29,149 nucleotides of DNA from WJMD01 sp964596015 (GTDB lineage: Bacteria; Joyebacterota; Joyebacteria; Joyebacterales; Joyebacteraceae): positions 1 to 29,149 of the forward strand of contig CAZQSB010000036.1 of assembly GCA_964596015.1 (NCBI GenBank), written 5' to 3'. The position numbers and the translations under genes are program-made. Below, piece after piece: positions 22,879 to 29,149 of this stretch. The notes under the pieces were generated by a model, which saw only the letters and a program-made list of their open reading frames with translations, made no database searches and was not told the DNA's origin. Each line of letters starts with the position of its first letter. The first letter of the stretch is position 1.

Positions 22879-24672
22879 ATGCGGGCCGAGGAACAGACGC
22901 TCTCCGGAACGAAATGGCGCGCGGCCGTCCTCGGGACGGTCGTCGTCGCCCTCGCCGTGCGGGTCCTTTACCTGCTCCAGGTCCGCGACCACCCGCTCTT
23001 CTCGACGCTGACCGGAGACCCGGCCCTCTATCACGCGCAGGCGCTCGACATCCTGTCGGGCTCTCCGGTCCCGCAGCACGCCTACTTCCACTCGAGCCCG
23101 CTCTATCCCTGGTTCGTGGCGCTCGTCATGAGCGTCTCGAAGAGTCTCGACGCGGTGCGCATCGCTCAGATCGGCGTCGGCGTCCTGACTGTCTTTCTTC
23201 TCATCCAGCTCGGACAGAGAGCGTTCTCGCGCATGGCCGCCATCGCGGCCGGCGTGTTCGCGGCGCTCTATGTGCCGTTCATCTTCTTCGAGGCCGAGTT
23301 CCTCGAGATCACGCTGGTCATGGCCTTCGTGACCGCCATGCTCGTGCTGCTCATGGACACGGCGGAACGTCTCGAGTCCTCGGAGCAGAAGGAGCCCGGT
23401 TCGGGCGCGGGACGGCTCAGGACCGCGGCGGCCGGTCTCCTGCTCGGGCTCGCCGCGCTCGGAAAACCGAACCTCCTCCTGTTCGCCCCGGTCGGAGCGG
23501 TCTGGCTGGCGACGAGAGGGTTCGGCCGGTACGGGGGGCGGCCCTCGCGGGGCGGCGCGAACAGCTGGGTCCGGTCGGGGATCGTGTTCTTCCTCCTGAC
23601 AGGTCTCACGATCCTTCCGGCGACCATCCACAACTACCGCGTCGAGGGCGACCTCATCCCTGTCTCGTCGAACGGCGGGATCAACCTCTGGATCGGGAAC
23701 CACGAGGGAGCGTCGGGCATGTTCGGCGTGCCGCCCGAGATGCGGCTCGACCTCAGGATGTCGTCGGAGGCGGTCGCCGAACGGGCGACGGGCCGCGACC
23801 TGTCGGCGGGGGAGGTGTCGGACTACTGGGCGGGACGGGCGCTCGACTTCATGCGAGAGAACCCGTCGCAGTGGCTTCGTCTCACGGCCCGGAAGTTCGC
23901 CCTCTTCTGGAACCACTACGAGATCCCCAACCACTACCATCTGGGCTTCGTCAAGCGGTTCGCGCCGGTGCTCAAGGTGCCCGTCGGCACGTTCGCGGTC
24001 GTGGCGCCGCTCGGTCTTCTCGGCCTGGCGCTCGGATGGAGAAGGAGGAGGGCGGCCCCGCTTCTCGGGGCGTTCGCCGTGACCTTCATGGCGTCGGTCC
24101 TCCCGTTCTTCATAACCGGACGCTACCGTCTGGCGATCACCGCCGCGCTCATCCCGGCGGCCGGCTTCGCGCTCGTCGAGTTCTGGCGGCTCGCGAGAGA
24201 ACGGCGCGTCGGCGCGCTCATTTCGGGGCTCGCGACCTTGGCCGTCCTGGCGGTCGTCGTGAACGCCGACCTGGTCGAGTTCACGACGGCGCCGATGCAC
24301 AACACGGTCGGCGCGATACTCGGACAGCGCGGGGACATGGAGGAAGCCGTCGACGCCTTCAGGAAGGCCATCGAGGAGGACCCGCGCGACATCTCATCCC
24401 GCTACAATCTCGGCCGCGCCCTCATGAACCTGAGGATGCCCGTCGAGGCCGAACGTCACTTCCGCGTGGCAACGAAGTTGCACCCGGGATATCATGAGGC
24501 GTGGATCGGCCTGGGCCGCTCGCTCGCCGTTCAGGACGAGCTCGGAGGAGCCGTCGAAAGCTGGCGCCGCGTGCTGACAGCAGACCCGCCCGCGCCGCCC
24601 GCCGCCCGAGGGGAGGCGCGGGCGCTCATCGAACAGGCGGAGTCGCTGACGACCGGCGACACCGGGAGGTAG
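22879..24672 (+). CDS. GT-C family glycosyltransferase with C-terminal TPRs
   Basis: This 597-residue polytopic membrane protein belongs to the PMT/ArnT-like GT-C superfamily (glycosyltransferase family 39-like). These enzymes move sugars from polyprenyl-phosphate donors on the outer face of the inner membrane. A first membrane helix lies at about 14-34. The first loop carries TGDPALYH with D47 in the position of the catalytic acid. About ten more hydrophobic helices follow to residue about 470. The last 130 residues hold three TPR-like units (AVDAFRKAIEEDPRDISSRYNLGRAL, EAERHFRVATKLHPGYHEAWIGLGRSL). GGGAG lies 8 nt before the ATG. One base separates its stop from the GTG of the ABC gene. Confidence 0.85.
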   Translation: MRAEEQTLSGTKWRAAVLGTVVVALAVRVLYLLQVRDHPLFSTLTGDPALYHAQALDILSGSPVPQHAYFHSSPLYPWFVALVMSVSKSLDAVRIAQIGVGVLTVFLLIQLGQRAFSRMAAIAAGVFAALYVPFIFFEAEFLEITLVMAFVTAMLVLLMDTAERLESSEQKEPGSGAGRLRTAAAGLLLGLAALGKPNLLLFAPVGAVWLATRGFGRYGGRPSRGGANSWVRSGIVFFLLTGLTILPATIHNYRVEGDLIPVSSNGGINLWIGNHEGASGMFGVPPEMRLDLRMSSEAVAERATGRDLSAGEVSDYWAGRALDFMRENPSQWLRLTARKFALFWNHYEIPNHYHLGFVKRFAPVLKVPVGTFAVVAPLGLLGLALGWRRRRAAPLLGAFAVTFMASVLPFFITGRYRLAITAALIPAAGFALVEFWRLARERRVGALISGLATLAVLAVVVNADLVEFTTAPMHNTVGAILGQRGDMEEAVDAFRKAIEEDPRDISSRYNLGRALMNLRMPVEAERHFRVATKLHPGYHEAWIGLGRSLAVQDELGGAVESWRRVLTADPPAPPAARGEARALIEQAESLTTGDTGR

Positions 24673-24673
24673 C

Positions 24674-25474
24674 GTGTCCGACGAGAGAGACCGCCCCGCC
24701 ATCAGGTTGGAGGGACTCAGGAAGACGTACGGCGACGTCGAAGCCGTGCGAGGAGTCACGCTGGAGATACCGGCCGGACAGATCTGCGGCTATCTGGGCC
24801 CGAACGGCGCGGGCAAGACCACGACGGTCAAGATGGCCACCGGGATGATCAAGCCCACCGAGGGAACAGCCGTCATCGAGGGCCACGACATCATGACGGA
24901 GCCGCTCGAGGCGAAGCGGCGCATCGGCGTCGTCCCGGAGACGGGAGCGCTCTACGAGAACCTGACGCCGCGCGAGTACCTTGGCCTCGTGTCACACCTC
25001 TATCATCTCGACAGGAAGACCGCGATCGCCAAGGCGGAGTCGTTCCTCGAGCTCTTCGGGATCGCGGACGCGTCCGACCGCGTCATGACGTCGTTCTCGA
25101 GGGGCATGCGGCAGAAGGTCCTCATCTCGGCGGCGCTCATGCACAACCCGAGCGTGCTCTTCCTCGACGAGCCGCTCTCGGGTCTCGACGCGAACACGGC
25201 GCTCGTGCTCAAGGAGCTCCTCCGGAATCTGGCGACACAGGGAAGGACGATCTTCTACTGCTCGCACGTCCTCGAGGTGGTCGAACGCATCTGCGACCGC
25301 GTGGTCATCCTGAGGGACGGCGCGGTCGTGGCGGACGGGAACGTCGAGGAGCTCAAGGAGATGACCCACCGCGGCTCACTCGAGGGCGTCTTCAGCGAGC
25401 TCACATCCACGGGCGACCTCTCGGGCGTGGTTCAGGCCCTCTCGAGGAGCGTCACGGGGCTGGGGGAGGAGTAG
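24674..25474 (+). CDS. ABC transporter ATP-binding protein
   Basis: This 266-residue ATPase energises an ABC exporter. The Walker A is GPNGAGKT at 42-49, the signature is FSRGMRQ at 141-147, the Walker B is VLFLDEP at 161-167 and the switch histidine is in YCSHVLE near 198. The usual Q-loop glutamine is replaced by glutamate in VVPETGALYE, as in some NatA/CcmA-like ATPases. The start is GTG 24674, preceded by GGGAGG. It directly abuts the membrane partner downstream, so the two probably form one transporter, possibly for lipids, peptides or drugs; the substrate is unknown. Confidence 0.93.
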   Translation: MSDERDRPAIRLEGLRKTYGDVEAVRGVTLEIPAGQICGYLGPNGAGKTTTVKMATGMIKPTEGTAVIEGHDIMTEPLEAKRRIGVVPETGALYENLTPREYLGLVSHLYHLDRKTAIAKAESFLELFGIADASDRVMTSFSRGMRQKVLISAALMHNPSVLFLDEPLSGLDANTALVLKELLRNLATQGRTIFYCSHVLEVVERICDRVVILRDGAVVADGNVEELKEMTHRGSLEGVFSELTSTGDLSGVVQALSRSVTGLGEE

Positions 25475-27130
25475 ATGCCGCTCGGCGGACGGGGCGAGGA
25501 GGCGGGAAGTCCGTCCGCCGGCGTCGACTGGCGACAGGTCCGCGCGCTCCTCGTCGCGAGCATCCGGCTCGACATCCGGTCGTCCCGCTCGCGCTACGGC
25601 GGTTCGAAGGTGCCGCCGCTCCTCATCGTGCTCATCACGTACACGGTGATGGGCGTCCTCCTGGCGGTCGCACTCATCCGCTCGGGAGACCCGTTCGCCT
25701 ACTCCGTCTTCACGCTCTCGGGCGCGATGTTCATGACCGCCCTCACGGTCATCATGGAGTACGGCACGGTGGTCGTGAACCCGGACGATTACGAGATCAT
25801 GGCCCACCGGCCCATCTCGTCGAGAACGTACTTCTGGGCCAAGGTCGGGAACCTGCTGTTCTACGTCTCGGTCATGGCCACGACGCTCGCCGGCCCTGGG
25901 TCGCTCCTCGGAGGGCTGACGTTCCAGTCCGGGCCCGCGTTCGGCCTCACGCACTACGCGATGGCGCTCCTGGCCTGCTGGTCGACGGCGGCGCTCGTCG
26001 TCGTGCTCTACAGCGCCGCGGTCCGCGTCGTGAGCTACGACCGCTTCACCTCGGCCATCACGTACGTTCACACCGCCGCGACGCTGGTCCTCACGATGGG
26101 CTACGTCTTCCTGCCCCGGATGCTGGCCGACGACCCGACGCTCCTCTCGATCCGGCGGGGCGGATGGCTTCACGCGGCGCCGCCTGCCTGGTACTCGGCC
26201 GTCGTCGACATCGCGGCCGGGGGAGGACTCGGTCAGAACGGCGTTCTGGCGGCCCTCGGGTTCGTCTCATCCGCCCTCGTGCTGGGTCTCGCGCTCTCGA
26301 CCATCTCTCTGGGCTACGCGGGACGGCTCGCCGAGCTCGCGTCGGCCGCCCCGAAGGAGAAGACCGTCTCGAAGGTCGCCAGCGAACCGGGCCGGTTCTC
26401 GCTCGGCAGGCTCGTCTGCTCGAGCGACGGAGAGCTTGCCGGGTACGAGCTTCTCGCCGCCTATCTCGCCCGGGAGCGGAAGCTCCGCTCGCGGGTCTAT
26501 CCGGCGTTCGGTCTCCCTCTGGCCGCCTACGTCTTCGGCCTCATCACCGGGGGCTTGAGCGACCCGCTCGTCGAGTCGTCGGAGGGCGCCGGCCTCAACG
26601 TCATGAACATCCTGGGACTCTACTGCGTCTTCATCAGCTTCTTCTTCGCCTCGGCCATGACCCAGAGCGACCAGTGGAAAGCCAGCTGGCTGTTCTACGC
26701 GGCGCCCGTCGCCGACCAGACGGACCTCGTGGTAGGCGCGCGCAAGGTGGTCATCTGGCGCTATCTCGTCCCGTTCTTCTCGATCCTCTTCGTCCTTCTG
26801 ACCTTCGTCATGCCGGTCGTGAGCGCTGCCGCGTTCGCGATCGTGACCTTCGTGCTCTCGCTGGCGACGTTCTCGCTCATCGGTCTCACGGCGCCGCATC
26901 TCCCGCTCTCGCAGTCCATCGAGAAGGCGCGACAGCTCCGGCAGCTCGGCATCGTCGCGCTCCTGGCGATGGCGATGGGCCTCGTCATCGGCATCCAGAA
27001 GGCGTTCAGGGAGGTGCCGGCGGCGGGCGCCTTCGTGCTGGTCGGCCTCGTGTTCGGCGCGTGGGTCCTCGAGCTCGTTCTCAGGCGGCGTCTCCGCGGC
27101 AGACTGGAGCGAGAGGAGTTCGTCGGCTAG
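25475..27130 (+). CDS. Large ABC-type membrane permease
   Basis: This 551-residue integral membrane protein is encoded immediately after its ATPase. It has a short cytosolic N-terminus and hydrophobic helices near 48-70, 80-100, 125-150 and 160-185. Several more follow beyond residue 200, up to the paired helices near 430-470 and 490-530. The motif PDDYEIMAHRPISSRTYFWAKV after the second helix (about residues 107-128) resembles ABC-2-type exporter subunits of large bacterial families. The central loop at about 285-330 is soluble. It ends in an Arg-rich tail (LRRRLRGRLEREEF). No other half-transporter is present, so it may act as a homodimer or contain both halves. Confidence 0.85.
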   Translation: MPLGGRGEEAGSPSAGVDWRQVRALLVASIRLDIRSSRSRYGGSKVPPLLIVLITYTVMGVLLAVALIRSGDPFAYSVFTLSGAMFMTALTVIMEYGTVVVNPDDYEIMAHRPISSRTYFWAKVGNLLFYVSVMATTLAGPGSLLGGLTFQSGPAFGLTHYAMALLACWSTAALVVVLYSAAVRVVSYDRFTSAITYVHTAATLVLTMGYVFLPRMLADDPTLLSIRRGGWLHAAPPAWYSAVVDIAAGGGLGQNGVLAALGFVSSALVLGLALSTISLGYAGRLAELASAAPKEKTVSKVASEPGRFSLGRLVCSSDGELAGYELLAAYLARERKLRSRVYPAFGLPLAAYVFGLITGGLSDPLVESSEGAGLNVMNILGLYCVFISFFFASAMTQSDQWKASWLFYAAPVADQTDLVVGARKVVIWRYLVPFFSILFVLLTFVMPVVSAAAFAIVTFVLSLATFSLIGLTAPHLPLSQSIEKARQLRQLGIVALLAMAMGLVIGIQKAFREVPAAGAFVLVGLVFGAWVLELVLRRRLRGRLEREEFVG

Positions 27131-27195
27131 GTCCGGGGGACCGGTGGAGCTTCGCGCTCCCCGCGTGAAACCGGCGGCCGCCCGGCGCATCCCAT

Positions 27196-27228
27196 GAAGG
27201 TCGGCCGCATGTGCGGGAAGGGACCTTC
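27196..27228 (+). terminator. Hairpin between the ABC unit and the redox cluster
   Basis: GAAGGTC at 27196-27202 pairs with GACCTTC at 27222-27228, with an inner CCGC/GCGG stem. Shorter hairpins lie at 27131-27143 (GGTCC/GGACC) and just after. Together they likely stop transcription from the ABC genes ahead of the next promoter. Confidence 0.5.
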
Positions 27229-27237
27229 GATTCGGTC

Positions 27238-27267
27238 TTGCGCGAGAGGGGTCCCGGCGCCTAAGAT
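27238..27267 (+). promoter_or_regulatory. Promoter of the small redox cluster
   Basis: TTGCGC at 27238-27243 and TAAGAT at 27262-27267 are separated by 18 nt. Transcription would begin about 40 nt before the DUF1858 start at 27314. Confidence 0.5.
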
Positions 27268-27313
27268 GACGGCCACGGGACGACCACATGGGACAACACA
27301 ACGGGAGTCAGGA

Positions 27314-27535
27314 ATGGCTGAGCAGAAGATCACCAAGGAGATGCCTATCGGCGACGTCGTCAGAAAGCACCCCGAGACGGTGCCTGTCTTCATGAAGCAC
27401 GGACTGCACTGCATCGGATGCGCCGTCGCGGCGTTCGAGTCGATCGCGGAGGGCGCCGCGGCCCACGGGATCGACGTCGACGCGCTCGTGACGGACCTGA
27501 ACCAGGCGACCGCCGGTGAAGCGGCGCACGCGTGA
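27314..27535 (+). CDS. DUF1858-domain CxxC redox protein
   Basis: This 73-residue cytosolic protein consists of one DUF1858 domain, also known as the hybrid-cluster-protein-associated redox disulfide domain. The pattern ITKEMPIGDVVRKHPETVPVFMKHGLHCIGCAVAAFESIAEGA is diagnostic, and the CIGC pair forms the redox disulfide or metal site. Such proteins are common in anaerobes and often accompany ferredoxin or hybrid-cluster genes, but their exact partner is not known. The ATG at 27314 is chosen because the conserved domain begins there and it follows the promoter; the upstream in-frame extension crosses the promoter. The next gene starts 25 nt later. Confidence 0.88.
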   Translation: MAEQKITKEMPIGDVVRKHPETVPVFMKHGLHCIGCAVAAFESIAEGAAAHGIDVDALVTDLNQATAGEAAHA

Positions 27536-27560
27536 GGACGTGAACCAGGGGGAGGGGCCC

Positions 27561-27842
27561 ATGAAGCTCGAGGAACTGAAGCGGTGGCTGGATGAGCACG
27601 ATGGATGGGACTACCAGATGGATGACGACGGCATCGTCATCCGGAACGACACGTTCCAGACCATGACGAAGTGCACCTTCGACGCCGTCGAGTCCAACGC
27701 TCTGGAGGCCATCACGGCCTCGTGCTCGCACGGGCGGAACGTCGACCACGTCACGCGCGTCACGGGCTACTTTTCCAAGGTCAGCGGATGGAACAGGGGC
27801 AAGACCGGGGAGCTCAAGGACCGGCACAGAAGCTCGGTCTAG
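27561..27842 (+). CDS. Stand-alone NrdD-like glycyl-radical domain protein
   Basis: This 93-residue protein resembles only the C-terminal end of class III anaerobic ribonucleotide reductase (NrdD). RVTGY at 66-70 matches the glycyl-radical motif, with G69 as the candidate radical site 24 residues from the end, the same scale as in NrdD. It is followed by SKVSGWNRGKTGELKDR, which resembles the NrdD tail. Cysteines at 38 and 55 could recall the NrdD zinc-site region but do not form its full CxxC pairs. The N-terminal 35 residues form a small separate region. GGGGAGGGG precedes the ATG. It may be a spare-part domain, as GrcA is for pyruvate formate-lyase, or a repurposed relic. Confidence 0.7.
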   Translation: MKLEELKRWLDEHDGWDYQMDDDGIVIRNDTFQTMTKCTFDAVESNALEAITASCSHGRNVDHVTRVTGYFSKVSGWNRGKTGELKDRHRSSV

Positions 27843-27874
27843 GGGCGCCTGGAGGCCCGAGCAGATGCACACCG

Positions 27875-27907
27875 ACGCCCGGCCCGGGAGAGATCCCGGC
27901 CGGGCGT
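27875..27907 (+). terminator. Strong 14-bp terminator hairpin
   Basis: ACGCCCGGC at 27875-27883 pairs with GCCGGGCGT at 27899-27907. Apart from one bulged C at 27884 the stem continues with CGGGA (27885-27889) pairing TCCCG (27894-27898) around a GAGA loop. It follows the glycyl-radical-domain gene. Confidence 0.7.
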
Positions 27908-27941
27908 TCCGGTTCAGGGGACCACGACAGGGGGAGAAGCG

Positions 27942-28142
27942 ATGGCCCGGGATTGCGAGCACAAGGGCGCGAACCTCGAAAGATGCAACTGCACCTACGA
28001 GCCCTGCCCGAGGAAGGGGCTCTGCTGCGAATGTCTGAGCTATCATCTGAGAATGCGCGAGCTGCCGGCATGCTGCTTCACGGACGACGTGGAGCGGACC
28101 TTCGACCGCTCGTTCGCGCGCTTCATCAGGGAGAACGCCTGA
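27942..28142 (+). CDS. DUF6485-type cysteine-rich small protein
   Basis: This 66-residue protein contains nine cysteines, in the order C5, C15-x-C17, C22, C28-C29-x-C31 and C44-C45. The phrase PCPRKGLCCECLSYHLRMRELPACCF is characteristic of the DUF6485 family, small cytosolic proteins found mainly in anaerobes. The cysteines probably bind zinc or an iron-sulfur cluster; this is inference. GGGGGAG lies upstream of the ATG. The stop overlaps the next gene's ATG by one base (TGATG), so the two are translated together. Confidence 0.85.
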   Translation: MARDCEHKGANLERCNCTYEPCPRKGLCCECLSYHLRMRELPACCFTDDVERTFDRSFARFIRENA

Positions 28143-28510
28143 TGGGAGACCGGACCGGATCGGGCGCACCGCGGGTCGAGGAGTACGAGTTCGGACGCAT
28201 CGTCATCGACGGCGAGACCTACACGAACGACGTCATCATCACGCCCGAAAGCGTGAGGCCGGAGTGGTGGCGCGAGGAGGGACACAGCCTGTCCATGAAG
28301 GACCTGGGCGACCTCCTGAACGAGCCGCCGGAGGTCCTCATCATCGGCATCGGCGCGAACGGCGTCATGTCGGTCCCCGAAGACGTCGCTGAGGCCATCC
28401 GCGACCTCGGCGTCGAACTTGTCGTCGAGAAGACGGGACGGGCCGTCGAGATCTACAACGAGCGGGCGCCCCGGGGCGGCGTGGCGGCCGGACTCCATCT
28501 CACCTGCTAG
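28142..28510 (+). CDS. Mth938-like domain protein
   Basis: This 122-residue protein matches the Mth938/DUF498 family, relatives of human AAMDC and the complex I assembly factor NDUFAF3. The phrases YEFGRIVIDGETYTNDVIITPE, VRPEWWREEGHSL, VLIIGIGANGVMSVPEDV and VVEKTGRAVEIYNE trace the single alpha/beta domain. No enzyme activity is established for bacterial members. It is coupled to the DUF6485 gene by TGATG and closes the redox cluster. Confidence 0.9.
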   Translation: MGDRTGSGAPRVEEYEFGRIVIDGETYTNDVIITPESVRPEWWREEGHSLSMKDLGDLLNEPPEVLIIGIGANGVMSVPEDVAEAIRDLGVELVVEKTGRAVEIYNERAPRGGVAAGLHLTC

Positions 28511-28551
28511 GCCCGCGTGATAGGCCAGCGGGAACCCAATTCCCGGCGGGT
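28511..28551 (+). terminator. Nested hairpin after the Mth938-like gene
   Basis: CGGGAA at 28529-28534 pairs with TTCCCG at 28540-28545. The outer arms 28511-28516 and 28546-28551 also pair. There is no T-run, but it lies between a stop codon and the next promoter. Confidence 0.45.
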
Positions 28552-28571
28552 CGGGCATTCGCGCTTCCATC

Positions 28572-28600
28572 TTGACCACGTTCCTGCTGTGTGGTATAAT
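28572..28600 (+). promoter_or_regulatory. Near-consensus sigma70 promoter
   Basis: TTGACC at 28572-28577, a 17-nt spacer and a perfect TATAAT at 28595-28600 make this the strongest promoter in the window. The leader of about 80 nt includes a CGCCC/GGGCG hairpin before the ribosome-binding site. Confidence 0.85.
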
Positions 28601-28685
28601 TGCGTCAGTTAGGGCTGGCTCAGTGCTGCGAGTCAGCGAATGTCTGGGAGGTTGGAACGCCCGAAGAGGGCGGAAGGGAGACCGC

Positions 28686-29149
28686 ATGCGCTATTTGATT
28701 CTGTTGGCCGTGCTCTCGCTCGTCGCTGTCCCGGCTGCCGCACAGGTGTCGTGCTGCTACGGCTGGGAGGACGGCGGACTGATCCTCGGCTACTACGGCA
28801 ACGTCGTGGACCCGACGAACGTCTCAGGGATGCAGACCGGCGATGACAGCAACGGCGGCACGTACTCGTGCCCCGGCGCCTACGAGGGTGACTTCTACCT
28901 GCACATCGCCGAGGAGCCGCTCGACGGCACGCCGCAGGCTTACATCGCCTTCATCGAGGGGCTGACCGACGGTGACATGATCACGGCGAGCTTCTACGGC
29001 TACGACATCACGCCGGGCGGAAGCCCTTCGCTCCGCATCTGGGCGCACTACGCGCAGTCCGGCGACGTCAACAGCTACGCCGGCTCCGCCAGCGGCAATT
29101 ACGACTACACCGCCGGAACGGGCTGGGACTTCCTCGAGCACACCTGGAC
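28686..29149 (+). CDS. Secreted protein, N-terminal part (cut by window end)
   Basis: The first 154 residues are visible. Residues 1-20 are a signal peptide ending in AAA-Q. The mature chain begins with a CCYGWEDGG segment and continues as a beta-rich domain (AYEGDFYLHIAEEP, PQAYIAFIEGLTDGDMITASFYGYDITPG, SPSLRIWAHYA). The aromatic and glycine content suggests a carbohydrate-binding-like or jelly-roll module, but no family can be assigned with confidence. GGGAG lies 6 nt before the ATG. The strong promoter suggests high expression, and the 3' end lies outside the window. Confidence 0.8.
   Translation, partial: MRYLILLAVLSLVAVPAAAQVSCCYGWEDGGLILGYYGNVVDPTNVSGMQTGDDSNGGTYSCPGAYEGDFYLHIAEEPLDGTPQAYIAFIEGLTDGDMITASFYGYDITPGGSPSLRIWAHYAQSGDVNSYAGSASGNYDYTAGTGWDFLEHTW

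Noticed and set aside
22513..24300. A 595-codon open frame on the minus strand
   Set aside because: It is antisense to the glycosyltransferase and has low-complexity Arg/Glu/His composition and no domain.
1..29149. Mobile elements, tRNA or rRNA genes
   Set aside because: No transposase, integrase, terminal inverted repeats, tRNA cloverleaf or rRNA segments were recognised on either strand.

Overview
The window is a GC-rich bacterial chromosome segment of 29,149 bases in which every gene I can support lies on the + strand. Codon use and Shine-Dalgarno spacing look uniform, and several promoters match the sigma70 consensus with 17-19 nt spacers. There are no tRNA, rRNA, CRISPR, phage or insertion-sequence features. 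Secreted cysteine-containing beta-rich proteins, one with a C-terminal WGSIKGLYR tail, together with a TPR/TonB-like protein, lipoproteins and an anaerobe-flavoured redox cluster, suggest a diderm, probably anaerobic lineage. Something FCB-like such as Eisenbacteria or Krumholzibacteriota is possible, but this lineage guess is weak inference.

Layout. Positions 1-1927 hold the tail of a gene, a strong terminator, a secreted PPC-like protein with its own promoter and UUCG-capped terminator, and a cupin. Positions 2029-7424 hold a promoter, a PyrR-type RNA leader and a tightly coupled pyrimidine operon pyrB-pyrC-pyrK-pyrD-pyrF-pyrE, which covers carbamoyl phosphate to UMP. Positions 7536-17318 hold a purine block: a GuaB3-type IMP dehydrogenase, guaA, purB, purC, purF, purH, purE and purA. 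It ends in a 20-bp tandem repeat and a hairpin terminator. Positions 17441-19532 hold a promoter, folE2, a SatD-like helix-turn-helix protein and a small lipoprotein. Positions 19595-22679 hold a TPR/TonB-like protein, a histone-deacetylase-family hydrolase and a lipoprotein. Positions 22800-27130 hold a GT-C glycosyltransferase with C-terminal TPRs followed by an ABC ATPase and a large membrane partner. Positions 27238-28510 hold four small proteins: a DUF1858 CxxC protein, a stand-alone NrdD-like glycyl-radical domain, a DUF6485 Cys-rich protein and an Mth938-like protein. A near-consensus promoter then drives a second secreted protein that is cut by the window end.

How the genes work together. 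The pyr and pur/gua blocks form a nucleotide-synthesis island of about 15 kb. The early purine genes purD, purL, purM, purN and purK, and the carbamoyl-phosphate synthase genes, are not in the window. The most interesting signals are the pyrB leader, which carries a PyrR-like binding loop and an apparent switch that could hide the ribosome-binding site, and the 93-residue free glycyl-radical domain in the redox cluster.
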